DNA of 64,000 bases from Paraphaeosphaeria minitans (Eukaryota > Ascomycota > Dothideomycetes > Pleosporales > Didymosphaeriaceae), in the NCBI GenBank assembly GCA_015832175.1, contig WJXW01000002.1:3534001-3598000 (forward strand). Reading direction: 5' to 3'. A program made the position numbers and the translations under genes. This document shows positions 1 to 12,273 of the stretch, in pieces (within the stretch, counting starts at the first letter, position 1; every line of letters starts with the position of its first letter). The notes under the pieces are model-generated. The model was given only the letters and a program-made list of their open reading frames with translations. It ran no database searches and was not told the origin of the DNA.

Positions 1-2603
1 ACGGATTTGCATAGTTCGAGCGTTGGGGCGATGGATTCACAACGAGAGGAAGTGGAGGCATGGCTTGCCTAGTCTCGGTGCTGTAGCCACTGGGAGTGGG
101 TGCGATGGTAGCACCGCCCTTGCGGCGACCGCCACTGCTTGCCTTGTGCAAGAGACCACGAACTTCATCAATATCCGGACGATTACCGCTCATGCTTGGA
201 CGGCCGTCCATACTCGGGCGGCCGATGGTGCTACCGTCGTCGCGTGCTCCCCAAGTATCATCGCGAACAGTGTCTATACCAGGCTTGCGGTTGTTGATCT
301 GGTTGATAGCAGCGCCCTCGCTATCAGTGGTGAGGTAGTCGAATCCTGTAGACTTGACCGTGTCTTCGTTGTCATCTGGCTTCGATGTGGGATACAGACG
401 GGCAGCGTCACTGTCGTCGAGAAACTTCTGTCGCGCTGACTCCGCGTGCTCAGGCGAGACAGCTACAGACCAGGAAGGCCTTTCGGCACTACCAAGAGCA
501 GCGTCGCTACCACCAGGGCCAGCAATCGGAACCTTCCTTAGGCCGACGACCAGAGCACACATAAATTTGGACCTTCGGGATGCTCGAAGGCTCTCGTTAG
601 ACCAGTTGCTCTTGTGGCGGATCTCGACGCGCAACTCGAGCTTGTTCATCTCGGCAATGCTCACGACCTCGACTTCAATATCCGGGTGGAAGTCACGAGT
701 GTTGGCGGGCTCGCGTACGAAAGTCACCAGTTCCTGCTTAAGAGCGTTGACATCTTCAAAGGAGGTGCCGAAATCGCAGAAGATGGACACTTGCTCTCGC
801 ATCGCCTTCGAACGCGTAATGTTCTCTACCCACAGATTGTTGAGGACGATATTGGGCGTTTGCACGATTTTGCCGTTGTTGACGCGCTTGAAGACGGTGT
901 AAAGCAGAGAGATGTGCTCGACGGTGAATTGATCGACGCCAACATCGACGCGGTCGCCGATATCGTAGGGGTGCTTGACAAAGAGGAAAATGCAGGAACC
1001 GAGGACTTCCTGGCACGTGGCAGCGAAGACGAAGGAAAGAGAAAGTAGAGCCGTGGCAGAAGTCGCAAGAGTCGTGGTAAAGCTGGGGCTGAGGAAGCAC
1101 ACAATGACGAAAATGCAGACGATGGAAACAATGGTGAACAGAAGAGCATCGAGGGCGTTGATGGCCTGATCGACATCGTGCATGCTGGACGCGATTGACT
1201 TGCGCTCACGCCCAAATTCTGCCACTGTCATGATCATCTCCTCGAGGGAGATATCGCCGTTGCCGTCCCTGTCAAGGGCGCCAAAGCACTCCTCGGCCTC
1301 TTGCTGGCGACCAGCGCCCATGACATCTATCAAATCCTCCAAGTACAATTCGTTCTTGCCTTCGACCACAAATGACAGCCAAATGCGCCTGGCCAGGGCC
1401 TCAGCAGAGCGGTTGTGCTCGATAGCTTCCAAAACGATCGAATGAGCCGAGTTGGGATCGAAGACTTTCTTGCCAGTGATTTCTTGCGCGACGGCACCAA
1501 AGACACCCGTGACCTTGTCGCCAACACGTCCCACATTCTGCAACAGACGCATCGGCGTCTTTGAGCCCGAGCGATTGCGGCCCATTGTCGCTTTCCTGCT
1601 CCCGATGACGAAGGGCAGATTGTCCTGGACGATGTAGTCTTCTTCAGCGAATTCGTTGCAGTACTCGGGAAAGAGGGCGCGGGAGGCGTCATACATAACC
1701 CCCAAGAGATAGATGTTGTGTTTCGAGTCCTTGATCTTGGAATCGAACTGCTTCCTATGGTAGCTGATACTGATCAACTGGATGAGTACGCGTTCGGCAA
1801 GAATGATGCCGGTGCAAACCAGGAGAGCAAGCAGGACGGATCCCGTTTTGGTCATCCAGGTTGGCTCCTTCTCGGATGGTTGCACGATGAGGACCTGGTA
1901 TGTGACCTGGTTGACGATCATCCAGAGAACGAAAGAGAGCGGCTTCTCGAGAGCGGCAAGCAATTGAACATATTTCTTGATTCCGGGGCTGACGACGCCG
2001 ACAAGGAACTCGAAGATGCTGGGAAGGAAGTGAGCAACGATCTTGCATGCCCAGAAACTGAGCCAGACTGCATGTCATGTCAGTGCCATTGTCCTCGGTT
2101 CGCCACAGCTGCGTGTACGTACTAATCTCGATCCAGATGAAGAACAAGCGCGGCTCAGCGCCATCCTTGCCCCCGATCCTGACAGATCTCTTGATTACGC
2201 CTGTCGTGGCGAGGATGATGGGAATAGCCAGAATGAGTGCTAGTGGAGCAACATAGATCATGTAGCGGGTGACGATGCTGAAGTTGAGAATCTTCATGTA
2301 CAGCTTGCCCATCTTGTTGAGGGCGGTCTTGTCGTCGGCATCGTGGGAAGCGCCAGGGGCGGCGTATCCGTTTCCCCTGGAGTCGACCTTCTGGACACGC
2401 CGCCTGCCATTAAAAATACCTCTCTTCTCAGAAGAGCCGGACTTGTCCTCTCTCAGTGTGGCCGTGTGTGAGGGCGAGTGGCTGACGACGGTCTGCAGGG
2501 GTATATCTGCTGTGTTGCTCATGTTGCCTGATTCTTCGTGCAGCGGCTGGAACCCCTGGCGGGAGAGTCGAGTAGATGATCTCTTGGAGAGGTTCGCCGA
2601 CAT
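1..2603 (-). CDS. MscS-like mechanosensitive ion channel with EF-hand (Msy1/Msy2 type), partial
   Basis: Two exons: 2603-2123 and 2067-1, joined over a 55-nt GTACGT...CAG intron. The frame stays open to the window edge, so the C-terminus is missing; 849 residues are visible. A disordered N-terminus is followed by four hydrophobic segments (about residues 107-270). Near residue 430 is a perfect EF-hand loop (DRDGNGDISLEE), then a hydrophobic pair and the MscS core ending in KHPYDIGDRV. The C-terminal tail is Ser/Gly/Asp rich. EF-hand plus MscS core is the architecture of fission yeast Msy1/Msy2, endoplasmic reticulum channels that control calcium release during hypo-osmotic shock (family knowledge). 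The ATG at 2603 opens the frame. Which paralogue it is cannot be decided from the sequence. Confidence 0.92.
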
Positions 2604-5074
2604 CGAAGGGCTGCGAGGGACCCTCGGACCGCAGCGTGGTAAAGGTGGTGGAAAGGGCGGTAGTTACCGCGGTGGTGGGCAGGCGAGGGAATACGATCGG
2701 TGGAGCTCCGATCGCCTGATCACCTGGGACAGAAGAGAAGAGTGGAGAGAAGAGTGGAAAGTGCGTCAAGCACCGGGGAAGGGAATGTGGGACAATAGAG
2801 GCGCCAAAGAAGACCGGCTGTCACAGTTAAGCAAGGACAGGATGCAGTTCAACGAGAGTAGTTGCACCGGGGACTGCACAACGAGGCAGATCGCGACGGA
2901 CTCGGGCAATGGACAAAGCGGTGGAAAAAAAAGAAAGGGAAAAAAAAGGGAGCAGAGTCTTTCTTGAGGGTGGAATGTGTTTGTTCGTGTCGGCGAAGAC
3001 GCTTGCACGCTGCAGGTACGCGTGCCACAGGCTTATTAGCTTACTATGCTGGGGCGCTGAAACGGCGCTAAAGTCCGGCAGGCCTCGAACAAATCATGGC
3101 GTGCCCAGCAACGTTTGATAGAACACCTCGCAGCCGTCCGTTCGCAACCGTCTGCAGAGAGAAAGAGAGAGAGAGAGCGCAGCGACCTCTGCAAGCGATC
3201 GACCTCTGCAAGCGATCGACCTACCAGCGAGTGGAATTGCAGCTCATCTTCCCTATGAGGACGTGTTGCGTAACAGGAGAGATGGCGAGCAGCCGAACAG
3301 ATCCACCGCCACCGCACACCCCTGAGTCGCATCACATCTGGCCGCACGCTGCCACGCATCGCCGCATAGACATCACGTCTGGCCGCTGACGGACGTCCTC
3401 CTCTCTTATCGATAGCTTCTGCTCCCGCTGAGCCGCGGTGCCGTTGTCCCGACCAGACTTTGCGCGCTCCCGCGCTCTCTGGGGCTCGGGCATGCTTCAG
3501 GGCTGGCAACTCCGCCGCGCACGAGGCCGAGTACAAGTTCCATGGCAGACAAGCTCGAGCAAACGTGTCTCGTCGAAACCTGGGGTGAGGCGGCGTGTTC
3601 GACATGTCCCCGGCACAATCGCCGGCTTCCTGCCACCGGGCTGCTGGGATTTTGAACGTCCTCATATTTCCCACATGCAGCCCGAACAACGTTGTGAAAC
3701 CAGGTGGCGTCGATTCATCAACACATCCAACAAATTTCTGAATGCGCTTGCGAGATGAACCCCACAACCGTCAGATCCCAATTGGCGGGGTGCCGGCATC
3801 GCGCGTGGAACATCTACCTAGTGCAGGGGTCGAACTCTTGAGACGTCTCCAATTCTAGAACAAAGAGACGCGTAACAACGTTGAGAAAGACCGTGGGGCC
3901 GACAGACATCCTTTCGCCAGCCAACCTGTAATGCGCAAAGGTTGCGTGTGCCAACACCTCATGCTGGAGCCCATCTCCCGAGATCGCAAGCGAATCCTCT
4001 ACCTAGGTACTGTCTCCACCAGCACTCTGTGGAGATGCTCGCCGATCGCCTCACTGTCTACGGCCAGTAAAGGCAAAGGATTGCGATGTTCTGCCTCGGG
4101 GCACCCAACAACTGTCGAATCGAGCTCTCCCTTTCTTGCCAGCCATGTTCTCATCTTGAGCTTGAAATGCAAGTCCCGGCATGAAGCTTGCGTGCTCGTG
4201 TCCGCCGGTCTGGACATCTAGACGAGAGTCGCTACAACGTGGCAACGTCCTACTGTACCGTGCACCATACTTGGGTCGCATGAGTGTTCCCAGAAGATTT
4301 TTCGACTTCCTTTGTTCGTCTTTCCGAATTACTGTATAGAATACAGCTGTTGCGGTAATGAGCTCAGAACTAGTGATCACCAAGCCCTTGATTCGCACGT
4401 AACATCTCGAGGCAGCCTGTGGATAAACCTCGGCTTGCGCGATTGACGGAAAAAATTAGGCAATGCGCCGGATGCTTCCGCCCAACTTCTGTTACGCTGC
4501 AGTAGAACCAGGAAGGATTCGCATTGCGACCAATCTGATGCTGTAGAAAGAGCTCGGAGGTCTTGGAAGCCGACGCCATGTGGGTGTTGTTGTGTATACT
4601 GATGGTAGGTAGAAGAATAGGGCACGAGGGATGACAGGAAGGTGCACTAGTCCTCTCACGGCTTCCCCACGTACCCGCCCCTCCGGATTCAAAGGGAAGT
4701 GCTCCGGCACCGCAATGAAGTATTCCTCCACACTTCCACAAAATCTCCAATTGAGCCTGTTCCTTCGCATCCAGAATATGCGTTCCTGCGTTGTTGATCT
4801 CGGCATCCCAATCATGAGCCTCTCACGTCAGCTGGGGCCTGCAAGACACTGGGGTGCATCTCACGCATATTAAAAACCATATTGTGGCGGCCGGACCAAC
4901 AGTATAGTCGCCCCAGCAATAGAGCCGGGATTGATGAGCCACTTCTACGGATGAAGTTCGCACTTGGAGGAGTGGACAGCCAGCTCTTGGAGTATATAAA
5001 CCATCAACAGAGCCGACTACTGGGGAGGCTGTTCCACTCTTGCGTGCATTCCAGGGATCTCAACCAGACTCACA
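2604..5074. other. Intergenic, no convincing gene
   Basis: This 2.5-kb gap holds the upstream regions of the channel gene (minus) and the epimerase gene (plus). It contains a GA microsatellite at about 3155-3178 and an exact 17-bp tandem duplication at 3183-3199/3200-3216. Open frames here are arginine- and serine-rich, without recognisable domains or splice logic. Confidence 0.6.
4993..4999 (+). promoter_or_regulatory. TATA-like box upstream of aldose 1-epimerase
   Basis: TATATAA lies about 75 bases upstream of the ATG at 5075, a plausible core-promoter distance for a fungal gene. The assignment rests on motif and position only. Confidence 0.45.
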
Positions 5075-6498
5075 ATGAAGACCTCTTGCGCTCTGCTCGC
5101 GATTGCAGCTTCCGCAGCTGCACTCCCAGGGGGACGTAAACACAAGCCGCAGCCTGATGCAGATGGAAAATATACCCTCACAGCCTCAGGCATCAGGGCT
5201 CAGGTATGACGATTCACCATTCGGCTCTCGTAGTTGTTCATGTCGTGCCCTCAAGGACTTTGTATTTGCGCGAGACTGCATGCGCCAAGAGACGGCGACC
5301 GAATGCTTACATTTACTTATTGACCACAGTTCATTCCATACGCTGCCACTCTTACCAATCTTTTTGTAAAAGGTGAATTGATTGAGTCCACTGTATGATT
5401 CGTCGCTGAACTGGACAGACAAGAATGGTGTGGAGACGGACATCGTGCTCGGCTATGACAACACCTCTTACTATCGTGCGTCTCCAAACTTCAGCTGAAA
5501 GCCGTTGCTGACTCCAGAAAAGCCGTGGATCCTGGTCACCCAGTCTACAACGCCATTCCTGGACGCTATGTCAACCGTATCGGAAACGGCACCTACTCCA
5601 TTGATGGTGTGGCATACCACACCGAGAAGAATGACGGCCCAAACACCCTTCACAGCGGAACCAACAACTGGTCTTTCAGAGTTTGGAACGTCACCGATGT
5701 GACCAGTTCATCGATAACGTTCTCCATCCATGACCCATCCAACTCTTCCCTTGGCATGATCGGAGACGTCTATGCCAGTGTGACCTACTCTGTTTCGAAG
5801 AACAAGTGGAGTATCGTGATCGATGCTACCTCGCCGCAAGAGAAGACACCCCTTATGCTCACGCAGCACACTTACTTCCAGCTTGATGCGTTCAAGAACC
5901 CAGCAAACAGGACTGTCTGGGACCATACTCTGTATGCGCCTGCCGCAAAGCGCGCATTGACGGCCGATCAGAACGCCTTGCCCACGGGTGAGATCGCGAA
6001 GATCACCAAAAACAGCATCGACGACTTCTGGACCGCGCCTCACAAACTGGGCTTCAAGTCCAGCGATGCCGGGTTCGAAAACCACTGCGGTAACGGCTGC
6101 CACGGGTACAACGGCGCCTTGGCCTTTGACGACAAGAGGAACAAGAAGGAAGTTGCGCTCACCCTCAGCAGCGAGTTTAGCGGCATCAAGGCTGAGCTCA
6201 CCACCGACCAGGACGCGGTTGTGCTGTACACGTGCAACTGGAACGATGGCAAGACTGAGTTCAAGAGCACGCAAGGCGTGACGGGCCAAGACAAGTTCAT
6301 CCCGCGCGATGGGTGCATTGCCATTGAGGCGCAAGACTACGTCGACGGAATCAACCAGTAAGTTGCGTTATCCGAGCCCGTCCATCGCGTGCTAATTGTT
6401 CTCCGCGAAGCCCTGAGTGGGGACGTCTCGATGAGCAGGTGACTGGACCTGGGGATAGATACCATTGGGCATCGTCGTGGGAGTTTGGCACCATCTAA
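5075..6498 (+). CDS. Secreted aldose 1-epimerase (mutarotase, GalM-like)
   Basis: Five exons: 5075-5203, 5330-5372, 5419-5475, 5523-6357 and 6411-6498, giving 383 residues. The large exon appears to end in TAA at 6359-6361, but that triplet is part of a GTAAGT donor. Splicing adds a C-terminus (PEWGRLDEQ...WEFGTI) that continues the family fold. The enzyme interconverts alpha and beta anomers of hexoses. GalM-type catalytic positions are visible: His in NTLHSG, His in LTQHTYF and Glu in CIAIEAQDY. An Ala-rich signal peptide (MKTSCALLAIAASAAALP) indicates secretion. The third intron's acceptor (AAAAG at 5518-5522) was chosen because it alone keeps the frame; it is weaker than the others. Confidence 0.9.
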
Positions 6499-7597
6499 TC
6501 AGCATGTGCGGAGGGTTTAGGGCAGCTATACCGAAGGAAAGGGCATGTAGACACAGCCAAATATGACCGAAACGCGATTTGCAACGCGTCGCTCGCCCGG
6601 ATCGAGCATGTACAAGCCAAATCAGACAGTGCGCGCAAAACGCTAAGAGAGGGAGAAGGCAAAGCTGGCCATGCGTGTCTGACTAAGGGCTAGTGGTACG
6701 TCGTCATCGATCGAGGGCGACCTGATAGCCTCACTTCGGGTGGCCTTGGGTTGCCAGTTGTGGGTCGCATAAACCACGTCAGCGTTGCGAGATGGGCCTC
6801 ATCAGCAGGCTCGGGCGGACCTGTCGGGTTTTGGCAGTTTGAAGTCTCTGATTGCGGCGCGGTGAAGGGGTATGCGTGATGCTGGACGAAATACACACAC
6901 AGATGAGCAGTCGCGGTAGCTAGGCCGGGCGGGGCCTTGTTGGAGGCTACAAGCAGCACCAGCACCAGCACCAGCACAAGCTCCAATCGGGCGGTGCGTG
7001 GCTGCGTCACAAAGGCTGCCGTTGTCTCAGCGCGTTTTTTTTTTCTTTCTTTTTTGCTCTCCGTCTTTCTTGCGCTGGGCGTGAATTCCCAGGGACGTTG
7101 CGGCGCGCAGGGTCGTGCTGGTGAATGGCATGTGAGCTGGCGCCGGCCTGCGCGCCTTCCCCGCCGCGACCCACCTGTACCTACGCCCATGGCCTGGATG
7201 TGCCAAGAGCATACATCATCCAACCCTCCTCTCCTTCACCACTCTGCCCTGCCCACCTAGCGCTCAAACACCTGTTTTTGCTGTCGCATTTCTATACCGT
7301 ACACACCGGCCCCAGCCCATGCACGCCCGCGCCCCGCCGTGCGACTGCAGGCCCCCGCGAACGGCGCCATTGACCTTGTGAGCAGTGCTGTGCATACACG
7401 CCGTTCTATCATGTCCTTGTGACACGCGCAATCTCTCGCACCTCTCGACCTCCTCTCGCTCGCTCTGGCCAACAAAGAAGGAAGGAAATCGCGTGCTTGC
7501 ACAGCTGATACTCCCTCGCCCTTGCTGATCTGCTCCGTTGCTTTCTCGCCTCTCTCGCCGCATCGACCGCCCGCACAACCACAGACACGCCCTCGCA
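6499..7597. other. Intergenic with CAGCAC and T-rich repeats
   Basis: The 3' end of the epimerase gene and the promoter/5' leader of SIP5. It contains a (CAGCAC)n run at about 6952-6977, a T-tract near 7036-7055 and pyrimidine-rich leader sequence up to the SIP5 start. No gene is supported. Confidence 0.55.
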
Positions 7598-10339
7598 ATG
7601 GGAAACAGCCAGGCCAAAGAATCTCGACCCGCGTCGTCTCGCGGCACGGGACGTCCATCGAACAGCCGCCAAGCTAGCTCACCCACTGCATCCGGGCCGG
7701 AGGAATCCTCGCGGAACGGTAGGTCCGGCAGCGGCGTGTACGGCAACTCTCGGAGCGGACGTGGAAGCAGACCCGACCTTTCTTTCCTAGGCATCGGGGG
7801 CAGCACTGAACGGGATCCCGCTTTAGAACCCAGGCGCGAAACCAAGGCGGAGCGGGAGGCGCGGAAGCTGGAGAAGGAGCGGCAACAGCGGGCGCAGGAC
7901 AGGGAGCGCAGTGTCCGGGAGGAGGGAGTAGACGGAGGCTTCTTGGTCACTTTGGGCACATACACGGGCCCGGAAGACTTCAGCAAGCCTACCGTCCGGC
8001 AATTGCAGGTATGTACCGCTCGTGCGGTATAGTCATCAAATCTCACAACTGTTCAGATAGAGCGCCGGCTGGCTCCTTTCTGGAAAGGTCTTGATGACCA
8101 TGAAGACACATGGACCGAGCACCAGCTGGTAGCTGTGGTCAATGACAAGCCTCTACCGGCGCCCGATGAGATCCCGGAAGAAGAGCCACCGCGGCCGAAC
8201 AACCTCAGCACCGAATGGAACCCGCGCAGCTCGAATCATAACATAAACAGTCTCACCGTTCCAATGGGTGGGCGCACCATTTCGCAAGCCTCTGACCGCT
8301 CTGCTAATCTCACTGCGTCACATCCGGCTTTCTCACTCCCCTCACCGACATCTCCGATTGCAAACCCATCCTCCTCGACCCCCTTCTTCCGTGGCCGGGC
8401 TAAAACCCTCGCTGCGCTCACCTCGGGCTCCCGAAATGCCTCACAGACCGAAATGGGTCCTCAAGAGGTCCAACTTCCCAAAGACCCCTATGTCAATGGG
8501 CAGCGCCTCGAGGTCTTTCTGTACAAGGATGCGTCCGAGTGTCCTATCTGCTTTCTCTACTATCCTCCCTACCTGAATAAAACCCGGTGTTGCGATCAAC
8601 CCATCTGCTCTGAATGCTTTGTACAAATCAAAAGACCGGACCCTCATCCACCGGAGCACCATGGCGACTCGAATGAGCCGGTTAGCCCACCACCGGAGCC
8701 CCAAGAGGACGGCACTTTGGTGTCAGAGCCCGCATGCTGTCCTTTCTGTGTCCAAGCCGAGTTTGGCATTACTTACGAACCTCCACCTTTCAGGAGAGGA
8801 CTAGTCCATGCTGGTTCAGGACATAATTCATTATCGATAGCAGCTTCAGCCATGTCGTCAACATCGTCCCTGAACTCTCAAGGTCTCACATCACCCGGTC
8901 GGAGAAGGGCGGGATCGCTTGCAGCTACAGATTCATCGGTCATTACCACGGACCGCGTTCGACCCGATTGGGCAAAGAAACTAGCCGATGCGAGAGCCCA
9001 TGCCCTTCGCCGAGCTGCTGCAGCGACAGCTTTGCATAACGCCGCATACATGATGGGCAACATGCAATCCGACAGCGGAGGTTTTGGCCTTGGAAGACGA
9101 AGGCGGATGATGTTCGGTAGTGATAGCGCCAGCACAAGTGGCAACGGAACGCCTCGTGGGGGAGATGTCAATGCTCTGCTTGCTGCAGTGGCAGCGCAAG
9201 GATCCTCCAGTCGCACTGAGGGTCAGAGCGACTTGACTTCTAACCGGCAGAGTTCTCGACGGGGCAACAGGCTGGAAGACCTCGAAGATCTGATGATGAT
9301 GGAAGCGATCAGGTTATCCCTTGCGGCTGAAGAGGAACGCAAGAAGAAGGAGGAGAAAGAAGCATACAAAGAGGCAAGGAAAGAGGAGAAAAAGAAGGCG
9401 AAAGAAGCGAAGAAGGCCGAAAAAGCTGCGCGTAAAAGTGGATTCTTCACGAGTCCAAATCAGGACGGCGCTGAAGATGACTTCGCGGCTGCTTCGTCCT
9501 CAGCTATAGGGAAAGGAAAAGCCGTCGACCGATCTGGAGGATACGCAGCGTTCAATACGATGAATGAGCTGACATCAACAATTGATGCTTCATCTTCTTC
9601 TAGGGATGATTCACAAAAGCATCTAGAACAGAGTCGATCTACTCTAAACTCATCTTTACAAAGGGATGGGAGTGGTTCAGGAGCTTCACCCTCTGCCGAA
9701 TCCTTCAGCGCTGAACAGCCATCGCACCGCGCGGCGTTACGTAACTTTTCGAATGCTTCATCATCAGCATCCTCGCTTTCTGAGTCCGTCCAGGGATCAC
9801 TACAGAACGATAGTCACGGCAATTATGGTGCTTCCACGTCGTCATTCGGTCCTAGTCCGAACGCATCAGGCGTGAGTCTTGGCGTTGAAAACGATAATTC
9901 GTCCCAAGGCACACCGGGCACCGAACCCATGTTCAACTTCAACAGCTTAGCAGAAGTCATAACAAAAGAGGAAGGCAAGGGCAGTGACAACACTCAGTAC
10001 ATTGAAAATGTTGCAGAAGGCAAAACCACTACTCCAATACCTGCCGCTGCTGCGCCAACGTCAACAAAGGCCGATCGCTCTCCGCCATCCCCTCCAAAAA
10101 TAGCGATTGAGCCGCCACAAGTCCCTACTCTACTTGAATTAGAACCCATGTCACCCCTTGACGCAAGTGTCTCGACACTCAAACCCGCCGAGGGTGATCG
10201 ATCAGTTGACGGAGAAGACGAAATTGAGCCTGCACCTCGTGTTGAAGCCCTATCGAGCACCGAAAGTGACCTCGATCATAAACATATCGGGAATGTAAGC
10301 ATGGCGGATCGCATCGGACAGCATCAACCTACACAGTAA
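7598..10339 (+). CDS. SIP5: Sip5 family RING-like zinc-finger protein
   Basis: Two exons, 7598-8008 and 8057-10339, with a 48-nt intron (GTATGT...TTCAG); 897 residues. The first exon opens MGNSQAKE, a Gly-2 context compatible with N-myristoylation (inference), followed by a basic, charged segment. Around residues 298-325 is the Sip5 zinc motif ([10 protein letters not shown]...[12 protein letters not shown]), with a second CPFC near residue 363 and ITYEPP after it. The rest is Ser/Ala-rich low complexity with a Lys/Glu coiled-coil-like stretch around residues 560-600. Yeast Sip5 was found as an interactor of the Snf1 kinase and Reg1 phosphatase subunit, so a link to glucose signalling is a family inference. 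The conserved cysteines make the assignment secure. Confidence 0.9.
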
Positions 10340-10930
10340 ATTTCCTTTGTTGGTTTTCTTGCATCAAGGCGTTTGGACGGATTTGGCGGTAACTCGGCGC
10401 AGAACATCGGCCATTCGTCTTAGTCTCAGCTTTCAGCCTTTTCCACAGATGGGCGGACCTCTCTATATTCATAGTGTTTCATTGTACTCTCCATCGGTCG
10501 TTCGGGTCCCGGGATTGATGGGTGCATAGGGATTTGGCGGTGTATTAGCATACACCAGGAAGGCGTGATGGTCGGTGCTGGGTGGAAGTAAGAGACTGAG
10601 CATAACGGCTTGGTGTTGCGTCGGATCTCAGCGAAGTTGGTAGAGAAAATCGCAGCTCAACCGATGAAAGTTGTATTGTTGCGTCTGTGGCTGTTGGTAG
10701 CAAACACTCTGAAGGACCACATCCGCTAACGTCTCCAACTGTTCACGAAAACGAGGAAGTTACAACAACGCATGCAGCTTCGTTCATTCCTACGTGCGGA
10801 TTGATCCCATCAACGGCCCACACGAACACGTTGTCTGGCGGTCCATGACGCCCCTGCCCTAAGACCCAACGGCTTCTTGTCGCTTCTGACCATGTAAGCA
10901 CTCATTTGATGCCAGCCTCTTAAGATTGAT

Positions 10931-11038
10931 AAGCCCATGGCTTCCCTTGTGGCTGGTGAGGAGGCTCCAAGGTCTGGGTAGGGCGGGTTGCTGGGACTGG
11001 GTGATAAGGAGACGTCGGTTCGAGTCCGGCCGTGTTTG
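10931..11038 (+). ncRNA. Degenerate tRNA-like element, copy 1
   Basis: The 3' part has a T-arm (GTCGG TTCGAGT CCGGC, 10 of 10 arm bases pairable with one wobble) matching the Pol III B-box consensus, followed within 10 bases by a run of T like a Pol III terminator. The last 60 bases resemble copy 2 (CTGGGTGA...GGAGAC.TCGGTTCGA..CC...GTGTT). The proposed 5' acceptor strand (AAGCCCA) pairs poorly and no clear D-arm or anticodon arm is seen, so this is a tRNA-derived relic rather than a working tRNA. The 5' limit is uncertain. Confidence 0.45.
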
Positions 11039-11325
11039 GTCTTTTTTGCTTCAGTCTAAGAATTGAAACGGTGTGTGGATCGTAAAAGCTGTACAGAATA
11101 GTGTTTTGTTTGTTTGTCTGTGATGCACAATATAGAGCTCTCTTCTTTTCATGGAAGCGTACCTGCGTTGTTTGCTGCATATGCAGCAGTCAACTGACGT
11201 GACACTTTTTCCAACCTCCAAATTAAGAAACAGAACTCAGATTCGCGCCGCAGCCGTATGTTGTACGGCCGCATGTTACACGTATATGTATTCCGGAGTG
11301 CTCAATCTCTACATCGAACCAACGA

Positions 11326-11471
11326 GAACGCATGGTCTAGTGGTCAAGACGCCCTCGCACTGGAACCCAATAGCCCCTCCCCGCCCTCTCCTGGATGATC
11401 CCCAGGAGGGGGCGGGGAGGGGCTGTGGCTGGGTGACGGGGGAGACATCGGTTCGAACCCGATTGTGTTCG
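11326..11471 (+). ncRNA. tRNA-like element with GC-rich hairpin, copy 2
   Basis: Most tRNA parts are visible. The 7-bp acceptor stem is GAACGCA against TGTGTTC. The D-arm is GTCT-AGTGGTCA-AGAC, which doubles as an A-box. The T-arm is ATCGG-TTCGAAC-CCGAT (B-box), and a CTTTTTG run follows. A five-base anticodon-like stem (CCCTC/GGGGG) is possible, but the loop lacks the invariant U33. Between the halves sits a 23-bp hairpin (arms 11372-11394 and 11402-11424). It is either a tRNA pseudogene, a tRNA with an abnormal intron, or the head of a SINE-like element. No anticodon can be assigned with confidence. Confidence 0.55.
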
Positions 11472-12273
11472 CTTTTTGCTTCTTTGTTTCACGGTAGCTC
11501 GTTGAGAGAGAGTAGCTAGCCATGGAAGTTGATTTCTGGCCGGTTCTTATTTCTCTAGTTGATTCTTCTGTTATTGAGTTGGAGCTATGATGTATCGTAG
11601 CAAACAAACGTGGAGCGGGGCGGCGGTTCGCTTTTTACCACACGTAGAGCGCCTTCATCTAGTCAAATCCACTCAGGTACCTATGATAGGAGCGGCTTCG
11701 GATGCAAGGGAACAAAGCGCCTTCTTCTATGAAATGACGGGTTGGTTTGGTGAGGGTTGAGACGGATCAAGCTGTGTATGCTTGTGTAGGCTTCAGTAGA
11801 CAGACGGCTCGTTTCACAGTTGCTATTGCCGTGTTCGGTATCTTATATTTGTGCGGAATTCGCGCTGTAATTCTGTGAATGGTGGACAGCATGCTAAGAA
11901 GGCCGCGATGGAGTCGCACTGAGAAAGAGGGTGAAAGGCGCGGCGGGGCCATTCCTCAGGCTTCTGCAACCCCGCGCTCCGACTTTCACAAAGAGACGAC
12001 AAGCGTTGTTTATATATACGCTGCACCTACACCTTCTCGGTTCTGACCCAGTGCAACCCACCCTGCCATGTCGGTTGAGGAGTTGAAATAGGATTCGAGG
12101 TCATCCCTGCACGTGTGGCGTTGGTCGAGTGGTGTGGCGCGGACCCCCGAACCTCCGCACCTGTTGCCAATTTGTTTACAGAGCGGGACATGATAGCAAC
12201 CGGGGCACCACCTGGACGCATCACCCTACCGCTAACATCACCGTTCCTCCGCACAGCGTATTTAGCCTGCAGC

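Larger units (their letters stand above)
10340..12273. other. Intergenic region with two tRNA-like elements
   Basis: The SIP5 3' region, two tRNA-derived elements (listed separately) and the upstream region of the Brl1 gene, with a TATATATA run at about 12011-12018. No protein gene is supported. Confidence 0.6.

Noticed and set aside
3036..3767. 243-codon open frame on the minus strand
   Set aside because: Arg/Ser/Ala-rich composition with no domain, no conserved-looking blocks and no splice logic. It lies in GC-rich sequence upstream of the channel gene, where long chance frames are expected.
6690..7223. 177-codon minus-strand frame
   Set aside because: It is built on the CAGCAC repeat (poly Leu-Val) and a T-tract (Lys run), so it is a repeat artefact.
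7257..8046. 260-codon minus-strand frame over the SIP5 start
   Set aside because: It is antisense to the first SIP5 exon, which has splice sites and family sequence, so it is a shadow.
12109..12175. tRNA-like start (GGCGTTGGTCGAGTGGT) before the Brl1 gene
   Set aside because: It resembles a D-arm/A-box of a Leu or Ser tRNA, but no T-arm or B-box, acceptor pairing or terminator follows.
12115..12273. Upstream in-frame extension of the Brl1 gene
   Set aside because: The extra 53 residues look unlike coding sequence and overlap the promoter. The ATG at 12274 is followed by family-like sequence.
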